Made by a program: the position numbers and the translations under genes
The notes under the pieces: generated by a model
The model's database searches: none
The model's input: only the letters and a program-made list of their open reading frames with translations
What the model was told of the DNA's origin: nothing
DNA from: UMGS1908 sp045588795
Lineage (GTDB): Bacteria; Bacillota; Clostridia; Christensenellales; UBA1242
Direction of reading: 5' to 3'
Length of the DNA: 11,990 nucleotides
Assembly (NCBI GenBank): GCA_045588795.1
Contig: JAZNEY010000007.1
Span: forward strand, 1-11,990
Shown: positions 1 to 7,783 of the stretch, piece after piece
How the letters are laid out: every line of letters begins with the position of its first letter
Numbering within the stretch: the stretch's first letter is position 1

Positions 1-1628
1 ATGCTTTTGCAGGTGGTAAAGTTTTATCTTGGGAGAATTATTTATATCTTGAACCAAGTATATTTACAAAATTGTCAATAATTCTGATTGTCGCACTTTT
101 TATCTATGGAATTTTCAAAATTATCAAAGAAAAAAGATATGTTTATTTGCCATTAATCCTTGCATTTGTTTTTGAGTATTTGTTGCACAGTGTATATGGA
201 ACACATACAGTTATTCTTTATTTATTGCATGCAATATTCGTAATTCCAATGGTTATTGCTGTTGCAATTAGCGGGGACACCAAGATAGACAAATATGTTA
301 GATATGCATTTATAGGATTGCTTGTGATTTCATTTATGCAATCAATATTTAATGTATTTACAATGTTCACTTATATTTTAAGAGATTATGGTCTATCTGG
401 ACTACCAGTTGTTGTAAACAATATAAGATTTATAATTTTTGTTCCACTAGTTTTAATCCTTGTGCAATTATCCTTTGCATTCTTCAACTATTTACGAAGA
501 AAAGATGGTCAGATTAAGATAAAAACAGAAAAACCAAATATTTGGGTTTCTGTTGTTGCACTTATAATGGTTGCTATGCTTTTTGTTTGCTCAATCTTAA
601 CAATCATAGCGGAAAAGAAACAGTGGGAAATTGACAATGCACCACCAACACGAATTTTAATGGGTATAGGACAAAGAAAGAAACACTATATTCAAAAAGA
701 GGGCGAGAGATATGTGTTTTACAGTTACGACATAGAATCAAAGACCTCAACTGCAATAATTTCTGATATCTTTGATATAGAATTTGATGTATCAGATGAT
801 TATGTTATAGAGTGTGTTTTTGAAGATGAAAGTGTTGCTTACATAAAGGAAACAGAAGATTGTTTGTGCTATGAGATGAATGGTCAAGTCAATGTTCTTG
901 ATGGCACTGATGTGGTAATACCGGAATTTGAGGAAATGGCACACCAAAAATATATGAAATACTTATTCTATGAGACAATGGTGAATTGTATTGATGGTGG
1001 TTTCTGTCTTAACTATATAGATGCACCACAAAAATTTTCAGACATTGATGGAATTATGGGTATGGTGCTTGAAAAGACAAACAATACAAACCAACTTTTG
1101 CAAGATTATGATATTGATAATATTGGCTCGTATGGACAAACATTGTATCTACTATCACTTAACTCGGGAGCAAGTCAAACCGCAATTGATGAATTAGTTC
1201 AAAAAGCAGAGCAAGAGACCGAAGATGGTTTGGTTCGTGGCTCTGTATATGAAACAGTATGGCTTAGATATGCACTAGACAAACTTGAAATAGATGCCGA
1301 CTGGTGTGTAGTTCCAGATGAACATAGTACAGAAAAAGAATTGTGTTGGTTCTACGAGTCAAAGAGTGCAGAGATGTATGATGGAAATGTGGGAAATGTT
1401 CAAGTAAGACTTTTTAACTTTGACAAAAATTGGTACCCACACATTGACATAACAAAACTACACTATTATGGAAAGATTGTACAGATTCCTGCAAAATTAA
1501 AATATCCAATATCTTTTGAGTATAGTGATGTGCTTGCACCAGGGCTTGGTAATAAGTTAGTGTTGTCATCAAGAATGTCCGCAGAACTATTATTATACTT
1601 AATGGATTATAGTACTTATTCAGCATAG
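1..1628 (+). CDS. Polytopic membrane protein with extracytoplasmic C-terminal domain (5'-partial)
   Basis: The reading frame is open from the left edge of the window (first full codon at position 3), so the gene is cut off at its 5' end. A TTG at 72 is possible but has no Shine-Dalgarno site and would begin inside a membrane region. Numbering from that TTG, hydrophobic helices lie at about residues 3-18, 25-42, 45-67, 77-100, 117-139 and 157-180. Residues 190-518 are soluble, acidic and probably extracytoplasmic. The stretch around 39-53 (H..YG......LLH) resembles the last helices of glycosyltransferase-39/PMT-like membrane proteins, which fits transfer of a lipid-linked sugar, but this is inferred from a short motif and the catalytic N-terminus is outside the window. 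I do not recognise the soluble domain. A strong terminator follows directly, so this is the last gene of its transcript. Confidence 0.6.
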   Translation, partial: AFAGGKVLSWENYLYLEPSIFTKLSIILIVALFIYGIFKIIKEKRYVYLPLILAFVFEYLLHSVYGTHTVILYLLHAIFVIPMVIAVAISGDTKIDKYVRYAFIGLLVISFMQSIFNVFTMFTYILRDYGLSGLPVVVNNIRFIIFVPLVLILVQLSFAFFNYLRRKDGQIKIKTEKPNIWVSVVALIMVAMLFVCSILTIIAEKKQWEIDNAPPTRILMGIGQRKKHYIQKEGERYVFYSYDIESKTSTAIISDIFDIEFDVSDDYVIECVFEDESVAYIKETEDCLCYEMNGQVNVLDGTDVVIPEFEEMAHQKYMKYLFYETMVNCIDGGFCLNYIDAPQKFSDIDGIMGMVLEKTNNTNQLLQDYDIDNIGSYGQTLYLLSLNSGASQTAIDELVQKAEQETEDGLVRGSVYETVWLRYALDKLEIDADWCVVPDEHSTEKELCWFYESKSAEMYDGNVGNVQVRLFNFDKNWYPHIDITKLHYYGKIVQIPAKLKYPISFEYSDVLAPGLGNKLVLSSRMSAELLLYLMDYSTYSA

Positions 1629-1630
1629 AT

Positions 1631-1668
1631 TAAAAGCACCAGTAAATGACACTGGTGCTTTTATATTT
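1631..1668 (+). terminator. Intrinsic terminator after the membrane protein gene
   Basis: A perfect 12-bp stem (1632-1643 with 1651-1662, core GCACCAGT/ACTGGTGC), extended by T1631-A1663, encloses a 7-nt loop. The T-rich tail TTTTATATTT follows. It begins three bases after the stop codon. With A-rich sequence on the left arm it may also work in reverse, but no minus-strand gene runs into it. Confidence 0.85.
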
Positions 1669-1672
1669 CGAC

Positions 1673-1697
1673 ATAAAAGTAGAATAATATCAAAATA
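1673..1697. repeat. 25-nt intergenic repeat, copy 1
   Basis: This stretch matches 8445-8469 at 23 of 25 positions on the same strand (shared core GAATAATATCAA). It lies between the terminator at 1631-1668 and the SD of the first carboxypeptidase gene. I could not fit it to a standard -35/-10 pair. Its role is unknown; it could be a regulatory site or part of a dispersed small repeat. Confidence 0.4.
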
Positions 1698-1746
1698 AAC
1701 CAATCTCCTTTTGCAGACAATATAAGAAAAGAAAGGAGTTTGTTTT

Positions 1747-2952
1747 ATGAGAAAATTTTTAAAAATATTTGTTATAATGCTGGCTGTATCATTAACTATG
1801 TTTTTGCCAGTTTCGAAAGAACTTGTCTTTTGCTGTAAATCAATTAGCCGGGAAGTGGTGGTTGCAAGCGAGGTTGATGGAGGTATAAAATCAACGCTTG
1901 GTCTTACAGCAAAGTCAAGTATTTTAATGGAGGCAAACACTAAAAAGGTGATTTATGGTGATAGTGAGCACACAAAACTGGCTCCTGCAAGTATGACAAA
2001 AGTGATGACAATGATTCTTGTAATGGAAGATATCTTGTCTGGAAAGATTGCTCTTGATGACAGAGTTTTAATAAGCGAGTATTCTGCAAGTCAAGAGGGC
2101 TCAGAGTGTTTTCTTGATGCTGGCGAAAGTTATATGCTGTTAGACTTATTGAAAGCGGTAGCTGTTGCAAGTGCAAATGATGCTTGTGTAGCACTTGCGG
2201 AGGCCTGTTCGGGAGATGAAAAACTTTTTGTTAAAAGAATGAATGAAAAAGCCAGCGAACTTGGAATGAAAAATACACATTATGTAAATTGCACAGGTCT
2301 TGATGAAGTTGGACACGAAAGCACTGCATATGATTTATGTCTTGCATTAAACGAGCTATCAAAGTACGATATAATATCTGAACTTGAAAAGACTTGGGTT
2401 TATGACCTTGAACACAAAGGTGGCAGAGTAACAAATCTTACAAATACAAACAGGCTTATAAGAAACAATCCTGACTGCCATATGGCAAAGACAGGACACA
2501 CAGATAATGCGGGATATTGTATTGTTGTATATGGAAAACGAGATAATACAAATATGATAGCGTGTGTTATGGGAGTCGCTGAAAGTTCAACAAGATTTGA
2601 AGAGGCAACAAAATTATTGAACTACGGTTTTACTAACTTTGAGAGTATGAAACTTGTTGACAAATGTAACTACGCAGGAGAAGTAAAAGTTGATGGTGGC
2701 AAGAAAGAATTTATTCAATATTTTCCAGAAGAAGATATATATGGCTTTAAGAAGAAAGGAGAGGAGGCTAGCACAAAAGTCAACTATATTAAGCAAGTTG
2801 AGGTTATAAAAGCCCCTATAACCGAAAGTACAACTGTTGGAATTGTTGAAGTATATATGGGTGAAGAAAAGGTTGGTGAAACGAAATTAATTACACAAGA
2901 ATTGGTTGAAGAGAAAGGTGTAAAAGATATAATGCAAGAACTAATAGCATAA
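1747..2952 (+). CDS. D-alanyl-D-alanine carboxypeptidase (DacF/PBP5 type, peptidase S11)
   Basis: This is a penicillin-binding enzyme that removes the terminal D-Ala from peptidoglycan pentapeptides outside the membrane, limiting cross-linking. All three S11 active-site motifs are present: S82-M-T-K85 (nucleophile and general base), S142-A-N144 and K248-T-G250. An N-terminal hydrophobic segment (about 5-20) after MRK is a signal peptide or anchor. Residues about 50-295 form the catalytic domain and about 300-385 fit the PBP5 C-terminal beta domain. The C-terminus has only a short helix and no strong amphipathic anchor. The ATG at 1747 has an excellent AAAGGAG site at 1732-1738, 8 nt away. The gene stands alone between two terminators. 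It is paralogous to the enzyme at 6326-7729. DacF, DacB and DacA cannot be told apart from sequence alone, so no symbol is given. Confidence 0.93.
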   Translation: MRKFLKIFVIMLAVSLTMFLPVSKELVFCCKSISREVVVASEVDGGIKSTLGLTAKSSILMEANTKKVIYGDSEHTKLAPASMTKVMTMILVMEDILSGKIALDDRVLISEYSASQEGSECFLDAGESYMLLDLLKAVAVASANDACVALAEACSGDEKLFVKRMNEKASELGMKNTHYVNCTGLDEVGHESTAYDLCLALNELSKYDIISELEKTWVYDLEHKGGRVTNLTNTNRLIRNNPDCHMAKTGHTDNAGYCIVVYGKRDNTNMIACVMGVAESSTRFEEATKLLNYGFTNFESMKLVDKCNYAGEVKVDGGKKEFIQYFPEEDIYGFKKKGEEASTKVNYIKQVEVIKAPITESTTVGIVEVYMGEEKVGETKLITQELVEEKGVKDIMQELIA

Positions 2953-2960
2953 TAAATTTA

Positions 2961-3003
2961 TTATAGGCAACATTTACAAGATAAGTGTTGTCTATAATTT
3001 TTT
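2961..3003 (+). terminator. Intrinsic terminator after the first carboxypeptidase
   Basis: The arms 2961-2972 and 2986-2997 pair over 12 bp with one G-U, and the stem extends inward by three more pairs to leave a 7-nt loop (2976-2982). A run of six T follows at 2998-3003. It separates this gene from the promoter that starts only 17 bases downstream. Confidence 0.85.
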
Positions 3004-3019
3004 GTATGCTCCAAATAAT

Positions 3020-3048
3020 TTGACACCACCAATAAATATATATATAAT
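3020..3048 (+). promoter_or_regulatory. Consensus sigma-A promoter for the site-2 protease/scpAB operon
   Basis: TTGACA at 3020-3025 and TATAAT at 3043-3048 are separated by exactly 17 bp, a 12/12 match to the sigma-70/sigma-A consensus. The predicted transcription start is near 3055, giving a leader of about 25 nt with the SD at 3067-3071. It lies just after the preceding terminator, so it should drive an independent and probably strong transcript. Confidence 0.9.
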
Positions 3049-3079
3049 ATAAGTTAGAATTAAATTAGGAGAGATATTG

Positions 3080-3766
3080 ATGCTAATCAGTTTGTTTCAA
3101 GCACAACTACCGTTTTTTCAATTCTTCGCAATATTACTTGCATATCTTGGGGTACTATTAATCAGTTTTTCAGCACACGAATTTGCACACGCATTTACTG
3201 CATATAAAAACGGGGACCCAACTGCAAAACTTATGGGCAGAATGACACTAAACCCATTTGCTCATATCAACATTTATGGGTTTATTTGCTTAATAATTTT
3301 TGGCTTTGGTTGGGCAGACCCAGTACCGGTAAATGAGTATTATTACAGAAGAGGCAAAAAAAGTATGTTCGCTGTTGCCATCTCTGGAATTTTAGCAAAC
3401 ATAACCCTTGCACTTATATTCACCTTTATTTATGCACTCATTGGAACGGTATCGCCAACAGCTTTTTCGGGTGCAACATTTTGGTCAACTTGGCTTAGTT
3501 ACTTTTTGATTTATGGCGTTGAAATTAATATTTGTTTAGCATTTTTCAATTTATTACCATTTTTTCCACTTGATGGAAGCAAGATTTTGGAACTTATACT
3601 CAAACCAAACAACAGGTTTTTGCAGTTTATGGAAAAGTATTCGACTCTAATTCTATTAATGTTGTTGTGCTTTGGTGTAATTAATTTTATATTGCAATAT
3701 GTTCTATATTTTATGGAAGTCGGAATGCTTACAATGTGGACAAGTTTATTTAGTTTATTTGATTAA
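3080..3766 (+). CDS. Site-2 protease family protein (peptidase M50-like)
   Basis: This is an intramembrane zinc metalloprotease homologue, expected to cleave substrates within or near the membrane; its substrate is unknown. The zinc-binding motif H33-E-F-A-H37 sits in the first hydrophobic region. The third ligand motif (NPDG-like) appears as P163-L-D-G166 after the NLLPFFPLDG stretch, so the metal site looks complete. About five or six hydrophobic segments span 228 residues, a normal size for the short YwhC/Rip-like clostridial family without a PDZ domain. I chose ATG 3080 over the in-frame TTG at 3077 because AGGAG (3067-3071) is 8 nt from the ATG but only 5 from the TTG. It is the first gene after the consensus promoter and lies 21 nt before scpA, as in many clostridia. 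Confidence 0.9.
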   Translation: MLISLFQAQLPFFQFFAILLAYLGVLLISFSAHEFAHAFTAYKNGDPTAKLMGRMTLNPFAHINIYGFICLIIFGFGWADPVPVNEYYYRRGKKSMFAVAISGILANITLALIFTFIYALIGTVSPTAFSGATFWSTWLSYFLIYGVEINICLAFFNLLPFFPLDGSKILELILKPNNRFLQFMEKYSTLILLMLLCFGVINFILQYVLYFMEVGMLTMWTSLFSLFD

Positions 3767-3787
3767 AAATTTTTCAAAGGAAGATAT

Positions 3788-4582
3788 ATGGAAAGTATAA
3801 AAGTCGCAAGTGCAGAGGAACTTGAAGCACTTGGAATTGAAGAATCGGAAGAAGAACTTGACAGTGGGGTAAAATTCAAACTTGATAAGTTTGAGGGACC
3901 GCTTGACCTCTTGTTGCATTTGATAAAAGATGCAAAGATTGACATTAAAGATATTTTTATTTCAACTATAACAGAGCAATTTTTGGAATACATTAATGAA
4001 TTTAAAGAAATGCCGGTTGATAAAGTTGGTGATTTCATTGAAATGGCTGCAACGCTAATTGAAATCAAGTCAAAGAAATTATTGCCTCCACCTCCAAAAG
4101 ATGATGATGAAGAAGAGGAGGACCCAGAAAAGAAACTTATAAGGCAACTTGAAGAGTACAAACTTTTCAAAGAGCAATCTCAACTTTTAAGCGACATTGA
4201 AAATGTTGGCAGTTTGTATAAAGAGCCAGAGCCTCTTGCAAATGGATACAGATATGAATTAAAAGATTTCAGTTTCGACAAACTTCTTGATGCTTTTGCT
4301 TTGATAATGCACAAAGTTCAAGAAAGGGCGGAAATTCCAGAGGCGAAACAAATCGAAAAAGACAGGTTTACGGTTGCACAAAAAATGGCAGACATAAAAG
4401 ACAGGTTATTGCAGTCGGATAAGATAATGTTTTCAGAACTTTATATGGACGATTACAGCAAAAGCGAAGTGATAAACACATTTTTAGCACTACTTGAGCT
4501 TTTAAAGACACAACTTATAAAGGTTGTTCAAGATGACTTGTTCAGCGAAATTTGCATAGAGAAGAACAATGAACCAATTTAA
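3788..4582 (+). CDS. scpA: Segregation and condensation protein A (kleisin of Smc-ScpAB)
   Basis: ScpA is the kleisin that bridges the Smc ATPase heads and, with ScpB, forms the bacterial condensin that compacts and segregates the chromosome. The N-terminal Smc-binding region carries the family hallmark FEGPLDLLLHLIK at 35-47, followed by KIDIKDI and the ITEQFLEYI helix. The conserved KSKKLLP lies at 94-100, then a proline/acidic linker (about 100-113) and EEYKLFKE (122-129). A C-terminal winged-helix region covers about 190-255. At 264 aa it is slightly longer than usual because of an acidic 28-residue N-terminal extension. The start at 3788 is supported by AAAGGAA at 3776-3782, 5 nt upstream. 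It lies 21 nt after the protease gene and 23 nt before scpB, in a single operon. Confidence 0.96.
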   Translation: MESIKVASAEELEALGIEESEEELDSGVKFKLDKFEGPLDLLLHLIKDAKIDIKDIFISTITEQFLEYINEFKEMPVDKVGDFIEMAATLIEIKSKKLLPPPPKDDDEEEEDPEKKLIRQLEEYKLFKEQSQLLSDIENVGSLYKEPEPLANGYRYELKDFSFDKLLDAFALIMHKVQERAEIPEAKQIEKDRFTVAQKMADIKDRLLQSDKIMFSELYMDDYSKSEVINTFLALLELLKTQLIKVVQDDLFSEICIEKNNEPI

Positions 4583-4605
4583 TAACAATAAAGAGGAAAA
4601 TTTTA

Positions 4606-5310
4606 ATGGAGAATATCGAAAAACTCGCCCAAGTGATTGAGGGGATTTTGTTTGTTTCAGGTGAGGCGGTAAGTGTTACCGACATAATGAGCAAACTGGA
4701 AATAAACGAAGAACAATTGAATGAGGCGATTGAGACACTTGAATTTAAGTATAACGAGCCAAGTGGTATAATTTTAAAGCAATTCAACAGAAAACTGCAA
4801 TTTGCAACAAACCCAAACTATGTTGAAAATATTTCGCTTGTTTTAAACCCTATCAGGGAAAGAGCGCTGAGCAGGGCAACAATAGAGACCTTGTCAATAA
4901 TTGCCTACAAACAGCCAATTACAAGGCTAGAAATTGAAGAGATAAGGGGTGTTTCATCTGACTATGCGGTAAGTGTGCTTATGGAGCATAAACTTATTGA
5001 GATTGTTGGGAAAAAAGATGTTGTTGGAAAGCCGGTAATGTTTGGAACGACAGACAATTTCTTGAAAAGGTTTAATCTTGGAAGTATTGAAGAATTGCCG
5101 AACAAAGAGGACTTACTTTCAAGAATTAAGACAATTCGAGATGGGGACAGAGACCAATCACTTTACAGGCAATTTGATATAAGTGATGAAGAGATTGTCC
5201 CAGAAGCAGTAAAAGAAAAACAAGAGGCATTAGCCTCAATAGAAATGTCAAATTCTATACAGGGCGATATAGTAAAAACTGATATTTCAGATGGCGAAGA
5301 TTTCGTATAG
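4606..5310 (+). CDS. scpB: Segregation and condensation protein B
   Basis: ScpB is the dimeric winged-helix partner (kite protein) that binds the ScpA linker in the Smc condensin. Residues 5-85 form the first winged helix (IEGILFVSGEAVS near the start). Residues 88-116 hold the family signature, with SRATIETLSIIAYKQPITR and then EIRGV. The GTTDNFLKRFNL stretch at 147-158 is typical of the second winged helix. The last 55 or so residues are acidic and look disordered, making it longer (234 aa) than the common 190-200 aa. AGAGG at 4592-4596 lies 9 nt before ATG 4606. The stop is TAG at 5308-5310, 38 nt before the hairpin that covers the next gene's start codon. Confidence 0.96.
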   Translation: MENIEKLAQVIEGILFVSGEAVSVTDIMSKLEINEEQLNEAIETLEFKYNEPSGIILKQFNRKLQFATNPNYVENISLVLNPIRERALSRATIETLSIIAYKQPITRLEIEEIRGVSSDYAVSVLMEHKLIEIVGKKDVVGKPVMFGTTDNFLKRFNLGSIEELPNKEDLLSRIKTIRDGDRDQSLYRQFDISDEEIVPEAVKEKQEALASIEMSNSIQGDIVKTDISDGEDFV

Positions 5311-5347
5311 AAAGCAATTAATTATATAAGAATAAAAATATTAAAAA

Positions 5348-5387
5348 GAACAACACTATCAATATGAAGATAGTGTTGTTTATTTTT
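5348..5387 (+). terminator. Terminator-like hairpin overlapping the start codon of the DUF2953 gene
   Basis: Arms 5349-5360 (AACAACACTATC) and 5369-5380 (GATAGTGTTGTT) pair perfectly over 12 bp around an 8-nt loop. TATTTTT follows, and five A precede the left arm. The loop 5361-5368 contains the ATG (5364-5366) of the downstream gene. By form this is an intrinsic terminator closing the protease-scpA-scpB transcript. By position it is also the translation start region of the next gene. It could end most transcripts, attenuate the downstream genes or hide the start codon. Confidence 0.7.
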
Positions 5388-5921
5388 GTTGGTTTATTAT
5401 TGATATTTTTGTTGTTGCTTTTCCCTCTAAAACTTGCAGGGAAATTTGTTCTTGATACAGAAAGCAAGAGTTTATATTATTCGCTCAAAGGTGGAGGTCT
5501 CAATCTTTCAGCGGGCAAAATTTATTTGCTTGAAAATTTTTCGTTTAGCCTAATAAATAATAGTATATTCTTTATGAATATAAAGCAACCTAATATTGAC
5601 AAGAATGTTTTAATGGCAGAATTGTTTAAAAGAATTAAGATAAAAAGGGTTTTGTTATATACAGATGCTGGAATTCAAAGTGATGCATTTTTAACTTCAA
5701 TGGTAATAGGCTCAATGAATGTTATATTCGAAAGTTTGTCGCTTGGAGCAAAAAGTAAAGGCATAGAATACGAAGTTCATAGCGAGCCAATTTATGATGA
5801 TTCAAATCTAAATATTGCAGGAGAAATGACGCTTTCGATATCATTTTTGAAACTTATAACTGCATTAATCATATCAAATCATAAAAGCAAAGAAACGAAA
5901 GGAGAAGAAAAATATGTTTAA
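5364..5921 (+). CDS. DUF2953 family protein (YtfI-like), membrane-anchored
   Basis: This protein has an N-terminal transmembrane anchor (about 2-20, rich in Leu, Ile and Phe), a soluble region of about 150 residues, and a second hydrophobic stretch at 156-171. Assignment to DUF2953 rests on this architecture and on its place directly before a ytfJ-type gene, as ytfI is in Bacillus; the motif evidence is modest. At 185 aa it is somewhat short for the family. No biochemical role is established. No convincing SD is visible before ATG 5364, and the ATG lies in the loop of a 12-bp hairpin. Starting later would remove the anchor, so 5364 remains the best choice. The last 8 bases overlap the next gene, and the SD for that gene lies within this one, suggesting translational coupling. 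Confidence 0.7.
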   Translation: MKIVLFIFVGLLLIFLLLLFPLKLAGKFVLDTESKSLYYSLKGGGLNLSAGKIYLLENFSFSLINNSIFFMNIKQPNIDKNVLMAELFKRIKIKRVLLYTDAGIQSDAFLTSMVIGSMNVIFESLSLGAKSKGIEYEVHSEPIYDDSNLNIAGEMTLSISFLKLITALIISNHKSKETKGEEKYV

Positions 5922-6321
5922 GAAAGAAGAAAAAGAAGAACAAACAAAGGTTTTCAGAGAGCCAATCAAGGATTTAATATCGCAAGCAATTAAAGAGATA
6001 AAAGGAATGATAGACAGTGATGTGGTTGTGGGAAAGGAAATACGCACCGCAGATGATAGAGTTATCGTTCCAATAAGCAGGGTTAGTGTTGGGTTTGTTG
6101 CAGGCGGGGGAGAGTACAAGGCGACAACTATCGAGGACAAGTCTCCATATGCTGGCGGTAGTGGTGCAGGATTTTCAATTATTCCAATGGGACTTGTGGT
6201 GATTAACAAAGATGATGTAAAGATGATAAAGGTAACTCAAGCCGAGCCTCTAATGAAATTAATTGATGTTTTGCCAGATGTTGTAAAAAATATAAAAGAA
6301 AAAGCAACAAAAAAGGATTAA
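5914..6321 (+). CDS. ytfJ: YtfJ/GerW family sporulation-associated protein
   Basis: The small soluble protein matches the YtfJ/GerW family: PIKDLISQAIKEIKGMID near the N-terminus (17-34), VVGKEIRT then VIVPISRVSVGFVAGGGEY (50-68), and the glycine-rich AGGSGAGFSIIPMG at 80-93. The 135-aa length is normal. In Bacillus the homologue (GerW) is a spore protein needed for normal germination, and the family is widespread in Clostridia, including poorly characterised ones. Its presence hints at, but does not prove, sporulation. AAAGGAG at 5898-5904 lies 9 nt before ATG 5914. The gene overlaps DUF2953 by 8 nt and ends 4 nt before the second carboxypeptidase, consistent with one transcript. Confidence 0.92.
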   Translation: MFKKEEKEEQTKVFREPIKDLISQAIKEIKGMIDSDVVVGKEIRTADDRVIVPISRVSVGFVAGGGEYKATTIEDKSPYAGGSGAGFSIIPMGLVVINKDDVKMIKVTQAEPLMKLIDVLPDVVKNIKEKATKKD

Positions 6322-6325
6322 TAAA

Positions 6326-7729
6326 ATGATGATGTATAGTGAGGCTGAAAGGCTACAAAATAAAAAGATGGGTCAAAGCGACATATTTTATGAAAACAAT
6401 TTTGGTTTAATGCGTTCACCAGATGATGGCATAAAAAGGGGTATGTACGACTATGAAAAAAAGCGTAGACCACAAAGTGAAAGCAATGGCGAAGAACATA
6501 TAGATGGAAAGACTACAATAGTAACAACAAAAAAGCACATTAACTTATTTGCACTAAGTTTTTGTGTAGTGGTTGTATTATTGCTTGCGATAGTTGCGGG
6601 TGTTACACTTTCTTCTGTTGGCAACTATACAACATTTTACAGATTTTATGGAAACGCTTTAGCGAGCGAGAAAAAGCCATATGCCTCAATGGTTGTAATA
6701 GAGCCTAAAAGTCAAAGAGTGTTAAATGCATATGAAGAAAATAAAAGACTTCCGATGGCAAGCACGACAAAAATTATGACAGCAATTCTTGTGCTTGAAA
6801 ATGTAGATGACCTAAATATGGTTGTGCCTATGCCAAGAGAGTCTGCTGGGATTGAGGGTACAAGTATTTATCTAAGAGCTGGCGAAAGCCTTTCAATTAA
6901 AGATTTACTTTATGGGCTTATCCTTGCATCTGGTAATGATTGTGCGACAGCACTTGCAATTCTTTGTGCAGGAAACGAAGAGGCTTTTGTGTCTATGATG
7001 AATGAAAAGGCTTGCGAACTTGGACTTCAAAACACACATTTTTGTAATCCTCACGGATTGCATAATGATAATCACTATACAACTACGCTAGACCTTGCAA
7101 AAATTACAGCATACGCTCTTCAAAATGAAGAATTTGTAAAACTTGTATCAACCAAAAGACATACAATAGAAAAGACAAAAGAAACAGATACAAGATATTT
7201 AAAGAACAAACAAAAACTTTTATTTGATGAAGAACTAAATGCCGGAGAATTACAAATAACAGGGGTTAAAAGCGGGTTTACACCAGAGGCTGGAAGATGT
7301 CTTGTAACAAGTGCATATAAAGGTGATATGGAAGCGGTTTGTGTTGTCTTTAACTGCCCGGAAATGTTTGATATAAGCGAAGATTTGATTTTAAAGGCCT
7401 TTGATGAATATAACTACGCTACAATCACCGAGCCTTATGTGTATCTGTCGAACTTACCAGTTTTAAATGGAGAGCACGAAACCATTAATGTATATGCAGA
7501 ATATGGATTTTCATATCCAGTTCAAAAAAATGGTGCGGATATTGTAAAAGTTGAGGTATTGCCAAATGAGACAATCGAGGCTCCAATAGAAGAGGGGCAA
7601 ATAGTTGGTGAAATTAAAGTGTATGTAAATAATGAAGAGATGTTTGTTTCGCCAATTCATTCTATGGAAAGCGTAAAAAGCACAAAGGTGCAAGATATTA
7701 CAAAGGAAATTATACAAAATTTTATATAA
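6326..7729 (+). CDS. D-alanyl-D-alanine carboxypeptidase with N-terminal membrane anchor (peptidase S11)
   Basis: This second S11 carboxypeptidase trims terminal D-Ala from peptidoglycan stem peptides outside the membrane. Motifs are S146-T-T-K149, S202-G-N204 and K315-S-G317; the last is the KSG variant of the usual KTG. It begins with about 70 polar, probably cytoplasmic residues, then one transmembrane helix (73-97), giving an N-in/C-out protein rather than one with a cleaved signal peptide. The catalytic domain covers about 118-350 and a PBP5-like beta domain about 365-450. Three tandem ATG codons occur at 6326, 6329 and 6332; AAAAAGGA at 6309-6316 allows the first (9 nt away). It is the last gene of the run, 4 nt after ytfJ. 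The position matches dacB-like genes near scpAB in relatives. Confidence 0.92.
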   Translation: MMMYSEAERLQNKKMGQSDIFYENNFGLMRSPDDGIKRGMYDYEKKRRPQSESNGEEHIDGKTTIVTTKKHINLFALSFCVVVVLLLAIVAGVTLSSVGNYTTFYRFYGNALASEKKPYASMVVIEPKSQRVLNAYEENKRLPMASTTKIMTAILVLENVDDLNMVVPMPRESAGIEGTSIYLRAGESLSIKDLLYGLILASGNDCATALAILCAGNEEAFVSMMNEKACELGLQNTHFCNPHGLHNDNHYTTTLDLAKITAYALQNEEFVKLVSTKRHTIEKTKETDTRYLKNKQKLLFDEELNAGELQITGVKSGFTPEAGRCLVTSAYKGDMEAVCVVFNCPEMFDISEDLILKAFDEYNYATITEPYVYLSNLPVLNGEHETINVYAEYGFSYPVQKNGADIVKVEVLPNETIEAPIEEGQIVGEIKVYVNNEEMFVSPIHSMESVKSTKVQDITKEIIQNFI

Positions 7730-7731
7730 AG

Positions 7732-7774
7732 AAAAATCACATATCCACAAAAAGTAATGGATATGTGATTTTTT
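7732..7774. terminator. Bidirectional terminator between convergent genes
   Basis: A perfect 16-bp inverted repeat (7732-7747 with 7758-7773) surrounds a 10-nt loop. The A-rich left arm and T-rich right arm make it work on both strands. It ends the operon of the second carboxypeptidase on the plus strand and the 173-aa gene, whose stop is at 7784, on the minus strand. Confidence 0.9.
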
Positions 7775-7783
7775 AAAAGTTTA

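Noticed and set aside
1..80. ATG at position 1 as a gene start
   Set aside because: This frame stops after 26 codons. The membrane protein is in another frame, which is open across the left edge.
3077..3079. TTG as start of the site-2 protease
   Set aside because: The adjacent ATG at 3080 has better SD spacing (8 nt rather than 5) and is the more usual start.
3763..4170. Long minus-strand frame, serine-rich, opposite scpA
   Set aside because: It is the antisense shadow of the acidic/lysine-rich scpA codons. It has low-complexity serine runs and no SD, while scpA is certain.
5874..6209. 111-aa minus-strand frame opposite ytfJ
   Set aside because: It covers a clear YtfJ/GerW coding sequence, has no SD, and its composition mirrors the opposite strand.
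6326..6334. Three tandem ATG codons as a slippage or regulatory element
   Set aside because: Tandem in-frame ATGs are fairly common. One SD serves them all and the protein is essentially the same from any of them.
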